A DNA stretch of 64,000 bases, taken from positions 10,077,107-10,141,106 of the forward strand of contig OY855915.1 of NCBI GenBank assembly GCA_963693305.1, read 5' to 3'. The DNA comes from Meandrina meandrites. Lineage: Eukaryota > Cnidaria > Anthozoa > Scleractinia > Meandrinidae. The notes under the pieces were generated by a model. The model had not been told where the DNA came from and did no database searches. It saw only the letters and a list, made by a program, of their open reading frames with translations. Below are positions 42,069-53,864 of the stretch, piece by piece. Position 1 is the stretch's first letter, and each line of letters opens with the position of its first letter. A program made the position numbers and the translations under genes.

Positions 42069-44739
42069 TAATTTTAATAATTAGATGAATGCTGGGCAGC
42101 CCTGAAATCGATGGGGACTGGAAAGTCTCCTGGTGAAGATGGATTTACCGTCGAGTTCTATAGGTGTTTTTCGACATTTTAGGTAACGATCTTTTGAATA
42201 GCTTAAATGCAGCATATGAAAATGGTGAGATGTCTATCTCCCAACGCAGGGGAGTAATAACACTGATTCCAAAAGAGAACTCCGACCCACGTGAGCTATC
42301 GAATTGGCGACCTATTAGATTGTTAAATGTAGATTATAAAATTGCATCCAAAGCTATAGCCTCAAGAATAGAAAAATTTCTTCCACTTTTAATCAACAGC
42401 AATCAGACTGGATTCATGAAAGGCAGGTATATTGGGCAAAATATTAGATTAATAAACGATATCATGGAACAAACGGAACTTCAGGGTATCCCTGGTATAC
42501 TTCTCTTATTGGATTTTAGGAAAGCTTTCGATACAATAGAATGGGGCTTCATTCAACAAACCTTAAGGCTCTTTAATTTTGGATCTTGTTTAAGACACTG
42601 GGTTAAAACACTATATACGAACTCCGAAAGTACAGTTCTGCATAATGGCTTCACAACAGATTTCTTTAAGCTATCAAGGGGAGTCAGACAAGGGTGCCCT
42701 CTCTCCCCGTACCTTTTTATTCTAGGGGTGGAAATATTGGCTACCAAGATTAGACATGACGATAATGTAGAGGGGATTAAGGTGTTTCAAACAGAGCACA
42801 AGATCAGTCAATTTGCGGACGATACCACTCTTTTTCTCAGAAACTTAAACTCGGTACAAAACTCGATAACTTTGGTTGATCAATTTGGTGACATTTCAGG
42901 TCTCTCGTTAAACGTGGAAAAAACAAAAGCTCTATTGTTAGGCCCTTGGAGATTTAACAGCTCGAAGCCGTTTGGCCTAAAGTGGACTACAGACCCAGTA
43001 AGAGCTCTGGGTATCTTCATCTCTTATGATGTAAAAGAAAACAATAAAAAAAATATTGATCGGAAAATTGACAACATGACAACAAAATTAGACATCTGGA
43101 GGGCCCGGTGCCTGTCCCTCCTTGGCAAATGCCTTGTGGTAAAGTGTTTGGGTATTCCTAACTTGATTTATTCCGCGTCGATGCTTTCAATGCCTAACAC
43201 CTATGTTCCCTCGATTAAGGATGCCATCTTCAAGTTTATCTGGAATAACAAACGAGATAAAATAAAAAGAGACGTAATGTACCAAGATTATCCTAAGGGT
43301 GGTTTACGCGCCCCGAACATCGATATATTGTTTAAGTCCTTAAATTTAGCTTGGATTCAAAGACTTCTGACTGAAGATCCACTCTCGTCCGAAACTTGGA
43401 AATCAATTCCGAACCACTTCTTTAATAAGTATGGTGGTCTCGCCTTTCTTCTCCGCTGTAACTATGACAAAATGCTTTTAGAGAAATCCGGACTTCCGCT
43501 GTTCTACAGACAAATCCTGGTGAATTTTTTAGAACTTAAGAGCTTATACCAATCCAACAACGGCTCAGACCTGCTTTTGTTTAATAACAAGAAAATAAAA
43601 ATTGGTAACTCAATATTCTACCCTGACTGGGTAGAAAAAGAAGTCCTATCAATCCAAGATCTTCTGGATCACAATAGAAAGTTTCTTTCTTTTCAAGTGT
43701 TTCAACAAAAATACAACATTAAATGTAGTTTTTTAAAGTATTTTCAAATCCTCTCAGCGATACCAAAATATCTATTTGAAAAGGCGAGGACCGCACCTCA
43801 TGTTGACAAGCGTAGTTTCTCTGGCAACACTTTGTATCAACTGTCTAACTCTACTGTTATAGACTTAGCCAAAATGAAATGTAAAGACTATTACTGGCTC
43901 TATGTCAATGCGACCAATGTAGAACCTACCGGCCAAAAGAAATGGCAGACAGAACTTAAACTGGAAAATTTTAGGTGGGATCTGGCTTTTACTCAGATAA
44001 GTAAAACTTGCAAAGAAACAAAACTTAGAGAATTTAATTATAAACTACTTCACAGAACAATTGTTACAAAAAAGGAACTATATACTTATGGAATTGAAAT
44101 GGACTGCAAATGCATTTATTGCAATAGACCCGACTCCATTCTACATTCTTTCGTCGAGTGTGAAGTATCTAAGTCCTTCTTTGACAAAGTTATTTCACGG
44201 TTTAATAACACAAACTTTTCGGAATTTTCACCAACAGTGGCTGAAATTCTCTTTGGAATCTGGAATTGCGGAAACGACAAAAAACTAACCAAATTTAATT
44301 ACTGCTTATTATTTGCAAATTTTTCTTATATAATTATTTTTCTTATATAAACTTTAAACTTTAATGAATTCATTATCAAACTACTCTTCAAGCTTCAACT
44401 TGAAAATTTTCCTTAATTTCCAACCTGAAAGGAGAAAATGCTTCTCTCTCAGACTCGTTATTATAAGGATTAGTGATTAACCCGTTATGTTTGTAATTAA
44501 ATTTGTCAATTGTAATTTAAGTAAACTATTTTTGGAATAATCTGTATCATATGTATAAGCCGTAATTATCAGTAGTATATCTTAATTGTATGTAAACAAA
44601 ATAATTCTGTAAGTAATTTATTGTAATTTTAGCAACTATCTTTCTTTTCCCTCTCCTTTTTCTGTGTATTAAATTTTATGTTAAGGTTGTGAGTTATCAA
44701 TAAAGTTCATTAAAAAAATAAATAAATAAATAAAAAAAA
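42069..44739 (+). mobile_element. 5'-truncated LINE (L1/Tx1-like) with 11-bp target duplication
   Basis: ATAAACGCAAT occurs at 42058-42068 and again at 44740-44750, directly after an A-rich tail with AATAAA at 44699-44704. The body starts inside the ORF2 reverse transcriptase N-terminal region (the frame ECWAALKSMGTGKSPG at about 42087 is still readable), so the copy is 5' truncated, as usual for target-primed insertion. The precise duplication marks both ends and shows a fairly young insertion. Confidence 0.9.
42164..44350 (+). CDS. LINE ORF2 reverse transcriptase, partial
   Basis: A 728-codon open frame without an ATG at its start (GTG at 42164). The frame shifts by one base from the upstream fragment at about 42160. 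Reverse transcriptase blocks are in order: LIPKENSDPRELSNWRPIRL, LLLDFRKAFDTIEW (motif A, catalytic Asp), GVRQGCPLSPYLF (motif B), and QFADDTTLF (motif C, with Phe before the Ala-Asp-Asp). Further downstream, C-x2-C...H...C (KCIYCNRPDSILHSFVEC) matches the zinc-binding tail of L1/Tx1-type elements. The endonuclease part is missing. Near the 3' end a duplicated atttttcttatata (44319 and 44335) throws the frame off and shortens the C-terminus. Not functional alone. Confidence 0.88.
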   Translation: MFFDILGNDLLNSLNAAYENGEMSISQRRGVITLIPKENSDPRELSNWRPIRLLNVDYKIASKAIASRIEKFLPLLINSNQTGFMKGRYIGQNIRLINDIMEQTELQGIPGILLLLDFRKAFDTIEWGFIQQTLRLFNFGSCLRHWVKTLYTNSESTVLHNGFTTDFFKLSRGVRQGCPLSPYLFILGVEILATKIRHDDNVEGIKVFQTEHKISQFADDTTLFLRNLNSVQNSITLVDQFGDISGLSLNVEKTKALLLGPWRFNSSKPFGLKWTTDPVRALGIFISYDVKENNKKNIDRKIDNMTTKLDIWRARCLSLLGKCLVVKCLGIPNLIYSASMLSMPNTYVPSIKDAIFKFIWNNKRDKIKRDVMYQDYPKGGLRAPNIDILFKSLNLAWIQRLLTEDPLSSETWKSIPNHFFNKYGGLAFLLRCNYDKMLLEKSGLPLFYRQILVNFLELKSLYQSNNGSDLLLFNNKKIKIGNSIFYPDWVEKEVLSIQDLLDHNRKFLSFQVFQQKYNIKCSFLKYFQILSAIPKYLFEKARTAPHVDKRSFSGNTLYQLSNSTVIDLAKMKCKDYYWLYVNATNVEPTGQKKWQTELKLENFRWDLAFTQISKTCKETKLREFNYKLLHRTIVTKKELYTYGIEMDCKCIYCNRPDSILHSFVECEVSKSFFDKVISRFNNTNFSEFSPTVAEILFGIWNCGNDKKLTKFNYCLLFANFSYIIIFLI

Positions 44740-44750
44740 ATAAACGCAAT

Positions 44751-45620
44751 AGACAACGTGGGGGTCCATTGAGCCGCTGATTATCTGCAACGACCACCGT
44801 AGGCTCACACAAGCTAGCTAGTAAAAGTGGTGATTTACTGGCCAAATATCTTGTTTACTGCAGTGGAAGTGGCTCAATTTGCTCACCAAACGACTTGTTT
44901 TACTGGTTATACTTTCCATCCTTATCACATACGGGGCAAAATTACAGAACGCTGATTGGTTGAGACAGAGGGCATTTTTTCTTAATCACGAGGGCACTTT
45001 TTGGTAATCAAGAGGGCATGATTACTTGATCCTGATTGGCTGAGCGCGCATCGTCTGCACTGAGTTGGTTTCCCGCTTGAAACGAGTTTGAAAAAAGTTC
45101 ACAAACGCAGTGCATCCGAGTTTGATATAAATGCGGTTATTTCATCAAATGTGAAAGAAAATCGGTAGGCAGAAATGAGTGGTGCCTTGGTGGAATAGAG
45201 AGAGGACTTTTCAATCCAAATTCGTTTGTCACAGCCCGAAAAAACTTCTGGACGATTGGCGCTGCACGGAGAATAGAAATTCATGGCGGCTGAGACCACT
45301 GAATCGACACTGAAAGATAACATTTCTTCGTTTTGCTTGCTTCGCCTTATTAGAAACAGAGCCTGGAAAGGGCATAAATTTAGTTGGTACATACAGTTTT
45401 CGCTGTGGAAAGGAGAATGTCAGGTTCAAGAAGTTATTAAAGCTCGTTCGGACACTTTGTGACTTTCATCGATGCAGCATTTCTGCGCGGTCGGACGCCT
45501 CGTAAACAAAGGTAAATAAAATTCAAACTGCATTCAGTTTTATCTGTGAAGGAACTATTATGAGTGAATTGCACATGCTGTGTTATGCTTACTTTTACTG
45601 TCGCTTTATGTGATAAACAC
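44751..45620. other. No gene recognised
   Basis: Contains gagggcattttttcttaatcacgagggcac-like blocks (shown in part) related to the foldback that follows at 45621. No coding or RNA gene is supported. Confidence 0.4.
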
Positions 45621-45780
45621 GTAATCGCAATGTGCCCTCGTGCAATTAAGGATAAATTTCACTTGCATTTTCAAAGTTTTCCAAATTGCCCTCGTCGCTT
45701 CGCGACTCGAGCAATTTTGTGAAAACTTTGAAAATGCGCGTGAAATTAATCCTTAATTGCCCTCGGGCCCATGCGATTAC
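45621..45780. mobile_element. 160-bp foldback element
   Basis: The left arm gtaatcgcaatgtgccctcg... is inverted at the right (...gggcccatgcgattac), with gaaaactttgaaaatg near the centre. Imperfect hairpin, no coding capacity, probably a MITE. Confidence 0.7.
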
Positions 45781-46656
45781 ATATACATATCGTGAATGTG
45801 TGTAGACGCTCGGCAGTGGTTTTCTTAGAAATTGGAGCTCACAGGATCGGGGGACGGACCCGCATATTTGTTTGTGTTGATCTTGTGCTTCGCAAGTTCC
45901 ATTTTACACAACACAGGTGCGCTCTGCCCATACATACTCAAAAAATGAAAATAACATGCATATATTGGTAAAAAAAATTCAGTCGTGGCTCACAGAGCCT
46001 TTGATTTACCAATCAACTCACAGAGTTTGCCATGTTATAATGCTCAATGGGCCAAGGTTTATCGATATTAAGTCGAAACATCTTCGGATCTTCCTCTTCA
46101 ATCTTCTCGTGTTCAAATCGATATCTACGGATGGATATCGAGTTGAACACTCGAAGATAAATTTCATATCTCCGCGCAACCATGTATTATCTTCTATATA
46201 CCTAGCGGACGAGGCCGTAGATTGAGCAAGATTGAGCAGGATAATTGTTTTATTATTCAACAAATTGTCAACGAAAACTATGGTTATACAGTGCTTTGCG
46301 ATACTTTGTGCGAATTGTAGCAACCTACGTATATTTATAACCCTCCGATTAATTTCTGCGCGCGCTCATTGGACAAAACACATCACGTGGTACAAAATCG
46401 GAAGACGGGTATCAGCCAATATACCCCGTCCGATTTGATATCCGTCGTCCGATTTTTTATAGCAGTGCAAAACAAACGTAAAAGTGACCTTTTCAGGTCT
46501 AACGTTTTAATAAAATCACAGTGTTAAAAAAGGAATTCGAAACCTATCGACTTGCATTTATTTTAACTAAATTATGCCGTGATTATCGCGCGCTGTAGGT
46601 TTTTCCTTTTTCCCGCGATGAAGCGCGTTGAAGAAATTAATCGGAAGGTTATAAAA
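45781..46656. other. No gene recognised
   Basis: Open frames up to 102 residues on both strands overlap each other and resemble nothing known. A short inverted pair around cggaagacgggtatc/gatatccgtcgtccg near 46400-46455 hints at another small foldback. Confidence 0.35.
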
Positions 46657-46690
46657 TAAATAAACCCCTTCCTGGCTTGCTGGTATATTG

Positions 46691-46721
<31 letters not shown>

Positions 46722-46840
46722 TCATAATTTCACAGTTACCCTCGAAGCTTCGCTTCTCGGCCAACTGTTCATTTTTCGGACAATCTTTCAGCCTTGGGCA
46801 TTATCCTCCAATATACCAGTCGCCTGAAGGGGTTTATTTA
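46657..46840. mobile_element. 184-bp foldback element
   Basis: Arms begin taaataaaccccttcctggc and end with an imperfect complement (gcctgaaggggtttattta). The inner arms ggataatgcccttggctgaa are nearly perfect. Probably a MITE. Confidence 0.75.
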
Positions 46841-46924
46841 CTAACGCAGGATGTCTGTTATGTACGGATGACGGATAACAAGGACGTACAGACCATATAC
46901 GGGCATCGCGCGAACTTGTTGAAT

Positions 46925-47092
46925 AATAAATATATGTTATTTGCCGGCTGGGAGGTCCGTATCGTGAAAAACTGTGACCGAGGTCTTGAAAATGTTGCCC
47001 GAGGCCGCAGGCCGAGGGCAGCATTTTCAAGACCGAGGTCACAGTTTTTCACGATACGGACCGACCCAAAGCCGGTAAATAACTTATTTATT
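46925..47092. mobile_element. 168-bp foldback element
   Basis: Arms of about 70 bp (ccgtatcgtgaaaaactgtg on the left, complement on the right) surround a GC-rich centre gcccgaggccgcaggccgag. Third hairpin element within 1.5 kb. Overlapping open frames on both strands are products of the palindrome. Confidence 0.8.
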
Positions 47093-47527
47093 TTTTTCTT
47101 ACTTGGTTAAAAAATCTAAAAAGATTGTCTTGCAAAATGTAATTGTATTATACGCGCGCATCCAATGTTGAATCGATCGCTAAAAGCTGCGGCTAAAGTG
47201 AAGAATGATTTGTTTTCCGCCAAACAAAAATAAATTCGCTAAACTGAACAGTACTCACGGAAAAGGTCATCAGAAAAAAAGAGAAAAGTAACTTAAATAA
47301 TAAAAAAGAAACACAATGTAGCAGCAAAAGAGAGCAAAAAAAAAATCTCGAGTCACGAAAGTGAAATTGAATGAAGTTTGTTTGTGTAGTTTGGTCGTCT
47401 GCACACGGCACAATTTTGCGAGAATTAATTTAACTGTTTTTAATCAAAACATCTCATTTTCTTGAATGGTGATAAGCAGTATTCGGTTTTGGGGAAAAGT
47501 AGCAGAAAGGCAAAGCGTTTAAAAGGA
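47093..47527. other. No gene recognised
   Basis: AT-rich, nothing supportable. Confidence 0.35.
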
Positions 47528-47885
47528 TAAATCGAGTCTGTAAACCAGCGATTTGCAGTAAACCGCATTACGGCGTGAAAATCAGTGCGAATGCATAAAC
47601 AACGATCGACAAACTATAACTTGATTTTGTCAATAAATACAAAAAATACCCGCCTATTGGAGAACTTCAAGGCCTTTAATTCCGTTACTAAGTTAGCTTT
47701 TGAAAGAATCAATCGGGTATGTAACTAAGCCGGCGACTTGCAGGTAAGCGCAATGGCGTGAAAATCAATGTAAACAACGATCGACAAACTACGGCCATAA
47801 AACTTGTACAACTTGATTTTGTCAATAAAGAGAATCGATACTCGCCTTTTGGAGAACTTCAAGGCCTTTAATTCCACTGCTTACT
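47528..47885. repeat. Two diverged tandem units of about 180 bp
   Basis: Both units contain aacgatcgacaaactay, acttgattttgtcaataaa and ggagaacttcaaggccttta, in order, with indels. Unknown class. Confidence 0.65.
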
Positions 47886-48833
47886 TTTCCTTTCACATTT
47901 ACAACGGTTGGTGAGCAATTACATTAACTTTGGAGAGCAAAACTTTCGAGGGCTCGTTCGCCTCGCCGCCAAATCAAACTGACGAAAGCGTTACCGTTGC
48001 CCGTGGGCAGATATAGGAGAATCTTGCCCGCGCAAAGAACCAATCATATTGCAGGATTCGTTACCGTGCCCTCTTGGAAAAAAATAATAATAACTATCAA
48101 AGCACTGAGTAAAATTGTGAGCATTGTACGATATAGGAGGTTTTCAAACACTGGATGGCGTATAAAAATCATTAGTCTGCTCAGCTTGGTATAGAACAAT
48201 TAGTTTTGTTATATACCCCAATTTAAATGCAGTTTTTTGGATTTGCACGTAATTCTTATCAGGACGTGTGCAGCTTACAACCCGGATAGGTATGCAGCGC
48301 GAAGTTATCCTAGGATGTGGAAAAAAGCTAAGTTTGAATTCACTGTTTCTTTTCCGTACACGAGAGTCACACAAAACACAAATAATAAATTTGTACACAA
48401 AAATTTAACTTGAATGTAAGGATATTTCTCAATGCAAATTCGAATCCGCAAAGCATCACGCAGGGTAAAACTTTCAATGAATAAATTCGTGTCGTTTTCA
48501 GCTGAAGGAAAATTCAGTGTTGAAATAAATACAGAGCGTTTACACACTGTCCACGCGGAGACTGTGAGTTCCGTTTGTATTAGCTGTTTTTTGGTCCATA
48601 TTTATTTAGCCGGTACATGTTATTTAGTGCTCGAAATTAACGGTTGTAAACCCAATATAAATACAACCTTTGAAGCATAATTTTATACGCGTCAAAAAGC
48701 ACGTGCAGGTGCATGGAAGCAAATTATTTGGCGAGGATATTGAACTAAAGAATTCAAATTCTAATATTTGATCATGACCAGCCAAACCAACACAGTAAAA
48801 GTGCTGATAATCATAACAAATACTCTGTCTAGC
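47886..48833. other. No gene recognised up to the assembly gap
   Basis: Short frames only. Nothing with a recognisable domain. Confidence 0.35.
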
Positions 48834-49033
48834 NNNNNNNNNNNNNNNNNNNNNNNNNNNNNNNNNNNNNNNNNNNNNNNNNNNNNNNNNNNNNNNNNNN
48901 NNNNNNNNNNNNNNNNNNNNNNNNNNNNNNNNNNNNNNNNNNNNNNNNNNNNNNNNNNNNNNNNNNNNNNNNNNNNNNNNNNNNNNNNNNNNNNNNNNNN
49001 NNNNNNNNNNNNNNNNNNNNNNNNNNNNNNNNN
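48834..49033. other. Assembly gap (200 N)
   Basis: Exactly 200 unknown bases, which looks like a fixed-size scaffold gap, so the true distance and the junction across it are not known. Confidence 0.99.
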
Positions 49034-49149
49034 TCTAGGTAGAATAAGAAAGGTGCAAAATGCATACCTTTAACTTCCTTCGTTAAGCAATAGCCGAACG
49101 GACAGGGGGTCTTTGTGCTTCGAAAGGCATTCTTCCCCGTGATTTCTTT

Positions 49150-49371
49150 TCCGAACAAAAAAATAGTCGGCATAGCATCCTCTTTGAGGTGGAGTCTTAG
49201 CGGCTTGAAATCAGATTTTCCAGATTTTCTCTGAAGCAGTCTTCGGTAAAATGAACCGCACAAATGCGAGAGTTCTTGTCTGGCTTTAATTCTTTTCTTT
49301 TCATTTTCAAAAAACGTACTTACTTTCGACTTAGAATTATTTAAGCAGTTTAGTGCTGCACAAAACACCAT
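49150..49371 (-). pseudogene. Broken THAP zinc-finger domain
   Basis: On the minus strand the frame begins MVFCAALNCLNNSKSKVSTFF, the start of a THAP domain with its first two cysteines. A second frame then gives SRICAVHFTEDCF, the third zinc cysteine and histidine of THAP. The first frame later gives LKEDAMPTIF, close to the AVPTIF end motif. The needed frame changes show at least two indels. THAP domains bind DNA and occur in P-element-type transposases and host factors. The copy runs toward the assembly gap, so its downstream part may be missing. Confidence 0.75.
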
Positions 49372-50649
49372 GATGTTCCATTTTTGTGAGCTTCATCACT
49401 GAAAGACCTTGAATTTCCCTCAATTTTACAGCACACCAATACTGACGTCACAATTTTTAGTTCCGAAAATTTCCCGACAATATTCCCGAGCGCTCTACGA
49501 TTATGAAGGCCAAAAATAAGCTTTTTTCAACTTGATATTTCTCTGTTTTGCAAAGTCCAATTACTTTGAAACTTCGGAACAAATTGGCCGAAAAAAAAAA
49601 AGAAAATTCGAAATTTTGGTTCATTTGACCTTTAAGGGCAGTGGTTTCACTGCAGTTTTTTGAACAAATTTTGACCTCATTCCTTCTTTAACAGTGCATG
49701 TAGACCATGGGAAAAATTCATCCATATAAAAGGGACGGGGATGCTCGTTGTAAATTTTGAATTTTGAATTAAACCCCTAAAATACAAAAAAATAGAACCA
49801 ATATTTCTATATTTCTGCGTGTAAACCTTTAATTGAGACCTTGCCAGCCCTTTTATATCGGAGACCCCGGGGTCCCTCTTCCACGTTTCATCGTTTTGGA
49901 GAACAAAACCAAATGAAGCACGAATACAACATTCACGTACAAAAACAATGTTCTAACAGGGCAAAGAACAAAGTCTTTTAGCAAAGATCGTCGAAAAATG
50001 ATAACTATGTAAGAAACATTTTTCCCGATTCTCCAGCATTACTTTTATTAGAAGGAAGACTAAAACTGGAGTAGACGAATTGGGAATTTAAATAGCTAAA
50101 TTCCAAAGAAGTGTACAATCAACACTGAAGTCATGTGCCGTGTTAATCACGCAGTGTTTTCGTCTCACGCGAACTTTTCACGTGACGAGAAAAAACAATG
50201 CATGCATGGAAAGATATTTGCCACAGGGCATCTAAGATTAATGATATTGAGTGTTGGCCGTATATGTAAATTTCATTTTATCACGAAAGTCTTCCACCAA
50301 ACCATACGAGCTATGAAAATATAAAGTTCTTTTTTCTCGGAATCTCAAAAAATAGACATGGAAGCTTGCCATGAGCACCAAGAACAAACAGTCAAAGACT
50401 TCTAGTTAGTTCCAATTTTTTCACCCACGCGTGTCAACTACGTTATGTTCACTTCATTATTCTAATAAAACTCCGTCTCCTGCAATATATCCATTTTTAC
50501 ATGCATCATACAATTCCTGATCGACAAAATACGAAAACAACTCTACAACACAAACGTTTTGCGTGATTGAGTACCAATCACTTTTAAGCTTTTATAATGA
50601 ACTCGGCCTCAACCCACAAAAAAAATCAGTCCAACATAGACGTAATACA

Positions 50650-50916
50650 TTCTGATTTTCTCTGAATCACAAACAATAGCTGTAACAGGGTGTGCGTTTG
50701 ACACTGAACAATCTTAAGAAAGCGCCAGTCCTAACAAGCTACTTGCATTGCTCGATTTACGTCCGATATCTACAACGATCCCAAAACTATTCCCGCGGAA
50801 GAAAAGCATGTTATTTGCTTCAAAGGAATGAATCTGCCCAGAAGCAGCATACTTTGAATGAATTTATTAAACAGCCAAGGAGAGAAGAAGCACAATTACC
50901 ATTATGTAATTTTTAA
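50650..50916 (+). pseudogene. Decayed TRIM 5' end, copy 2
   Basis: Counterpart of 18690-18954 with a few substitutions and the same disrupted frame, so the decay preceded the duplication. Confidence 0.7.
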
Positions 50917-52256
50917 TGAATGACGGCAGTGTTTTAGACTTGACAAAACACGAAATGCGAATTTATTGAATGGCTTCAAAATCTTCTGATGTAGATCAAC
51001 TCATTCTTGCACTAATTTTTAGATTTGGGCCAGTTATTTTGGCCTAGATCTAGAAAATTGGACGTAAAGTTTAGCTGTGTCTTTATCATTAATTTCTTTT
51101 GTATTTTCTTTATGAAATATTACTGAGTTTTTGAAACTAGGTGTAATGCTCGGCCTAACGCGAAAAACAAGTTCGCCGTAAACAGCTCAGTGTCTGTATT
51201 TCTCATTGTTTAACTTTTGCTGGACTTTAATTGGAGAAACGAAGTCTGTTTGTTTGTTTTAAATGCACAAAATGTTAATTTCCACGTCACGTTTGAATGG
51301 GTAGGTCTTCAATTAGCCACAACTGCCTTCTTCCCGTGAACCTTCACAACCAAACATCACTTCCGCTATCGAAACGGATTCTCGTGGAGAGATAGAAGAA
51401 CTCAGAAACTCACAGAAACTATGAAGGCAGGTATCAAAAGGTAAGAAGATTTGATATCTATTTTCGTTATATTGGCCATTACGTTTCTTTGGTGGCCGGC
51501 TTTCTATTTTTGTGGCTTCGTGAGCTGCCAGTTGAACCGAATCAATGCAGTCAAATGGGCTGAACTTAAAACGCCTCGAATTGAGCTTAGAACATTCGAA
51601 TAATAAGCCGAGAAACTCGTGGCAAAATTTTGCTCAGCTCAATAATTTATATTAATTAGTGTCTGTAGCCGTATTTGATGATTCTTTTGGTCTCAGTTTT
51701 GTTATAAAATAGAAGCGTGGTGTCAAAATCGTCGACAGCGTGATCTCGAGTGGCACGCTCGATGAAGCCGCGATAATTCCCTGAGCCCCTTACAAGGGTT
51801 TCGGGGAACAAGGCAGCATGGCATTAACACAACCGAACAAATACTTTTAGGGAACACGGAAACACAAGGAAAGTGTTGTTGGGAACAACGAAACATGGAC
51901 CTCCCCCACCTGTCTGGGAGGGGCTCATATTAGAAAACTTTGAAAGTGAAAAGTTCAACTTGCACCAGTCTGTCTATGTGCTTATGCAAATTTAGTACCT
52001 AATATGAATGAAATGATCATAAATGTTTTATGCTTCAAAGAATTTGAAGTATAAGCAGCAGTATACGCAGAGACGATGAAAAATTTCGACATCAATGTCT
52101 GACAATTGTACGAACGTGTTATTTTCTACAAGGGTGGACGAAATAACATCATTTTCTTCAGGTGTTGTTACGATTTTGTATCTGGCTCACCAAAAAAGCT
52201 TTTGCTATTAAAGTGCTTGAAATAATAAATTTTACTCCATTGTGTTGTAAACCCTT

Positions 52257-52890
52257 AAGGCCCAGTTCAGACGTCGTGCTTCTGCCGTGCCGAACTTAAT
52301 TGTAATAGGTTCGACTGTAGCACGGCACAAACACGACTCTGATCCAGACGTCGTGCCAAATTCAGGACTTACTGAAGTCACGTAACAAATAGTCAGCGTG
52401 GATCAAACAAAAATGGTGCCGTAACTATCCCCGTCAAAATACATTTAATATAATTTATGAATTTTGTTTGGCACGGCAGAAGCGCGACGTTTGATCACTA
52501 CCTAGCCTGCGTGCAGACGTCTCCATTTCCAGAGTCGTGTAGCACGGCAGAGCTTGTCGAACTTAATTACTTTGCCGAACTTAATTTTAAGTTTGATTCA
52601 GACGCCGTACTTCTGCCGTGCTTTTGTCGAACTTAATTCCTGAATTTAGTTGGGCACGGCACGACACTGGCATGGCAGGGATTCAAACGTCGCGCTTCTG
52701 CCGTGCCAAATTACGGCGCCATTTTTGTTTGATCGCCACCGACTAATTGTTACGTGACTTCAGTAAATCCTGAATTTGGCACGACTCTGGCGCAATGTCT
52801 GAATCAGAGTCGTGTTTGTGCCGTGCTACAGTCGAACCTGATTGATATTGCGTTTGGCATGGCAGAAGCACGACGTCTGAACTGGGCCTT
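52257..52890. mobile_element. Inverted-repeat MITE, copy 2
   Basis: Counterpart of 20480-21295 without the nested 153-bp element. The right end is followed by a second partial end (aacgtctgaactgggcttta), a short local duplication. Confidence 0.7.
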
Positions 52891-53409
52891 AACGTCTGAA
52901 CTGGGCTTTAATCTGCTTAGCTAAAATCGGGTTAAAATGCTCATGTCAATTTGATGATGATCTTTTTTAGTCCATGAGCCAGACCTCAAAAAATTGGGTG
53001 GTCGGTATCATCCGTTCTTTGTGTTTTTTGAGAAGCACTATTAATATAGAAGGGTTGGAAAATGCCTGATAGCAACCAATCAGAGGTAGTTTCTGTGAAT
53101 TGTGAAGATTTTTCTGACCCTTTCCCCCCGGCTATATGATCTTATTGAAATTGGCGTACTTTATTGAAGACCAAACTGTTCAACTTAAACTGCGAAGAAA
53201 CATAAGTTACGTAGTACATGGCACTCAGGTCAATTGATTGTTCCAAAAAATTTACTATAAATCACGTGACAAGTCATGTGACAGCCTCGCGGAATGTACA
53301 CCAAATAGAGAAGTGAAATAACGTGGCATTGTATTTCATACACATAGTTACGTTTTTTATTTTATTATTTATCAATTTTGATATTCCATATTCCTGATAT
53401 CTTTGCACT

Positions 53410-53535
53410 GGGACCAGTTGTTCAAAAGGTGCATAACGCTATCCAGTGGATAAGTGTTCAGAAAAATTACTGCACTATCCACTTGATAGTGATTTATACC
53501 GTGTAAGCGTTATCCATCCTTTGAACAACCGGGAC
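53410..53535. mobile_element. Short palindromic MITE, copy 2
   Basis: Counterpart of 21774-21900. Confidence 0.7.
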
Positions 53536-53864
53536 CTGGTTGATGCAGTTGACTCGTGTGCATTGCGGTTTTCCTTTCCAATTATTCTGACCATAGAATT
53601 GAAGCTGTTACTATACTACAGCTACTATTGCTACTACATGAACCCGGGACAATATGTCTCCCCACACATGAAGTACTATGTCTACGACCCAAGGATCAAC
53701 CACCAACCGACCTTGTGAGTGAATTGCTCTCACCTACGATACTCCTATTCTGCATTCTGCAAAATAGTCGTTAAAATGACCTGAAACATTTATCCATTCC
53801 TTGATTACAGCTGTAGCTGTCTGGACAAGTGATATCATATTTCCACTGCCGTCTGACTTATGAA

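Noticed and set aside
48829..49371. 180-residue minus-strand protein
   Set aside because: A third of it is assembly gap; only the THAP fragment at its start can be supported, and that is frameshifted.
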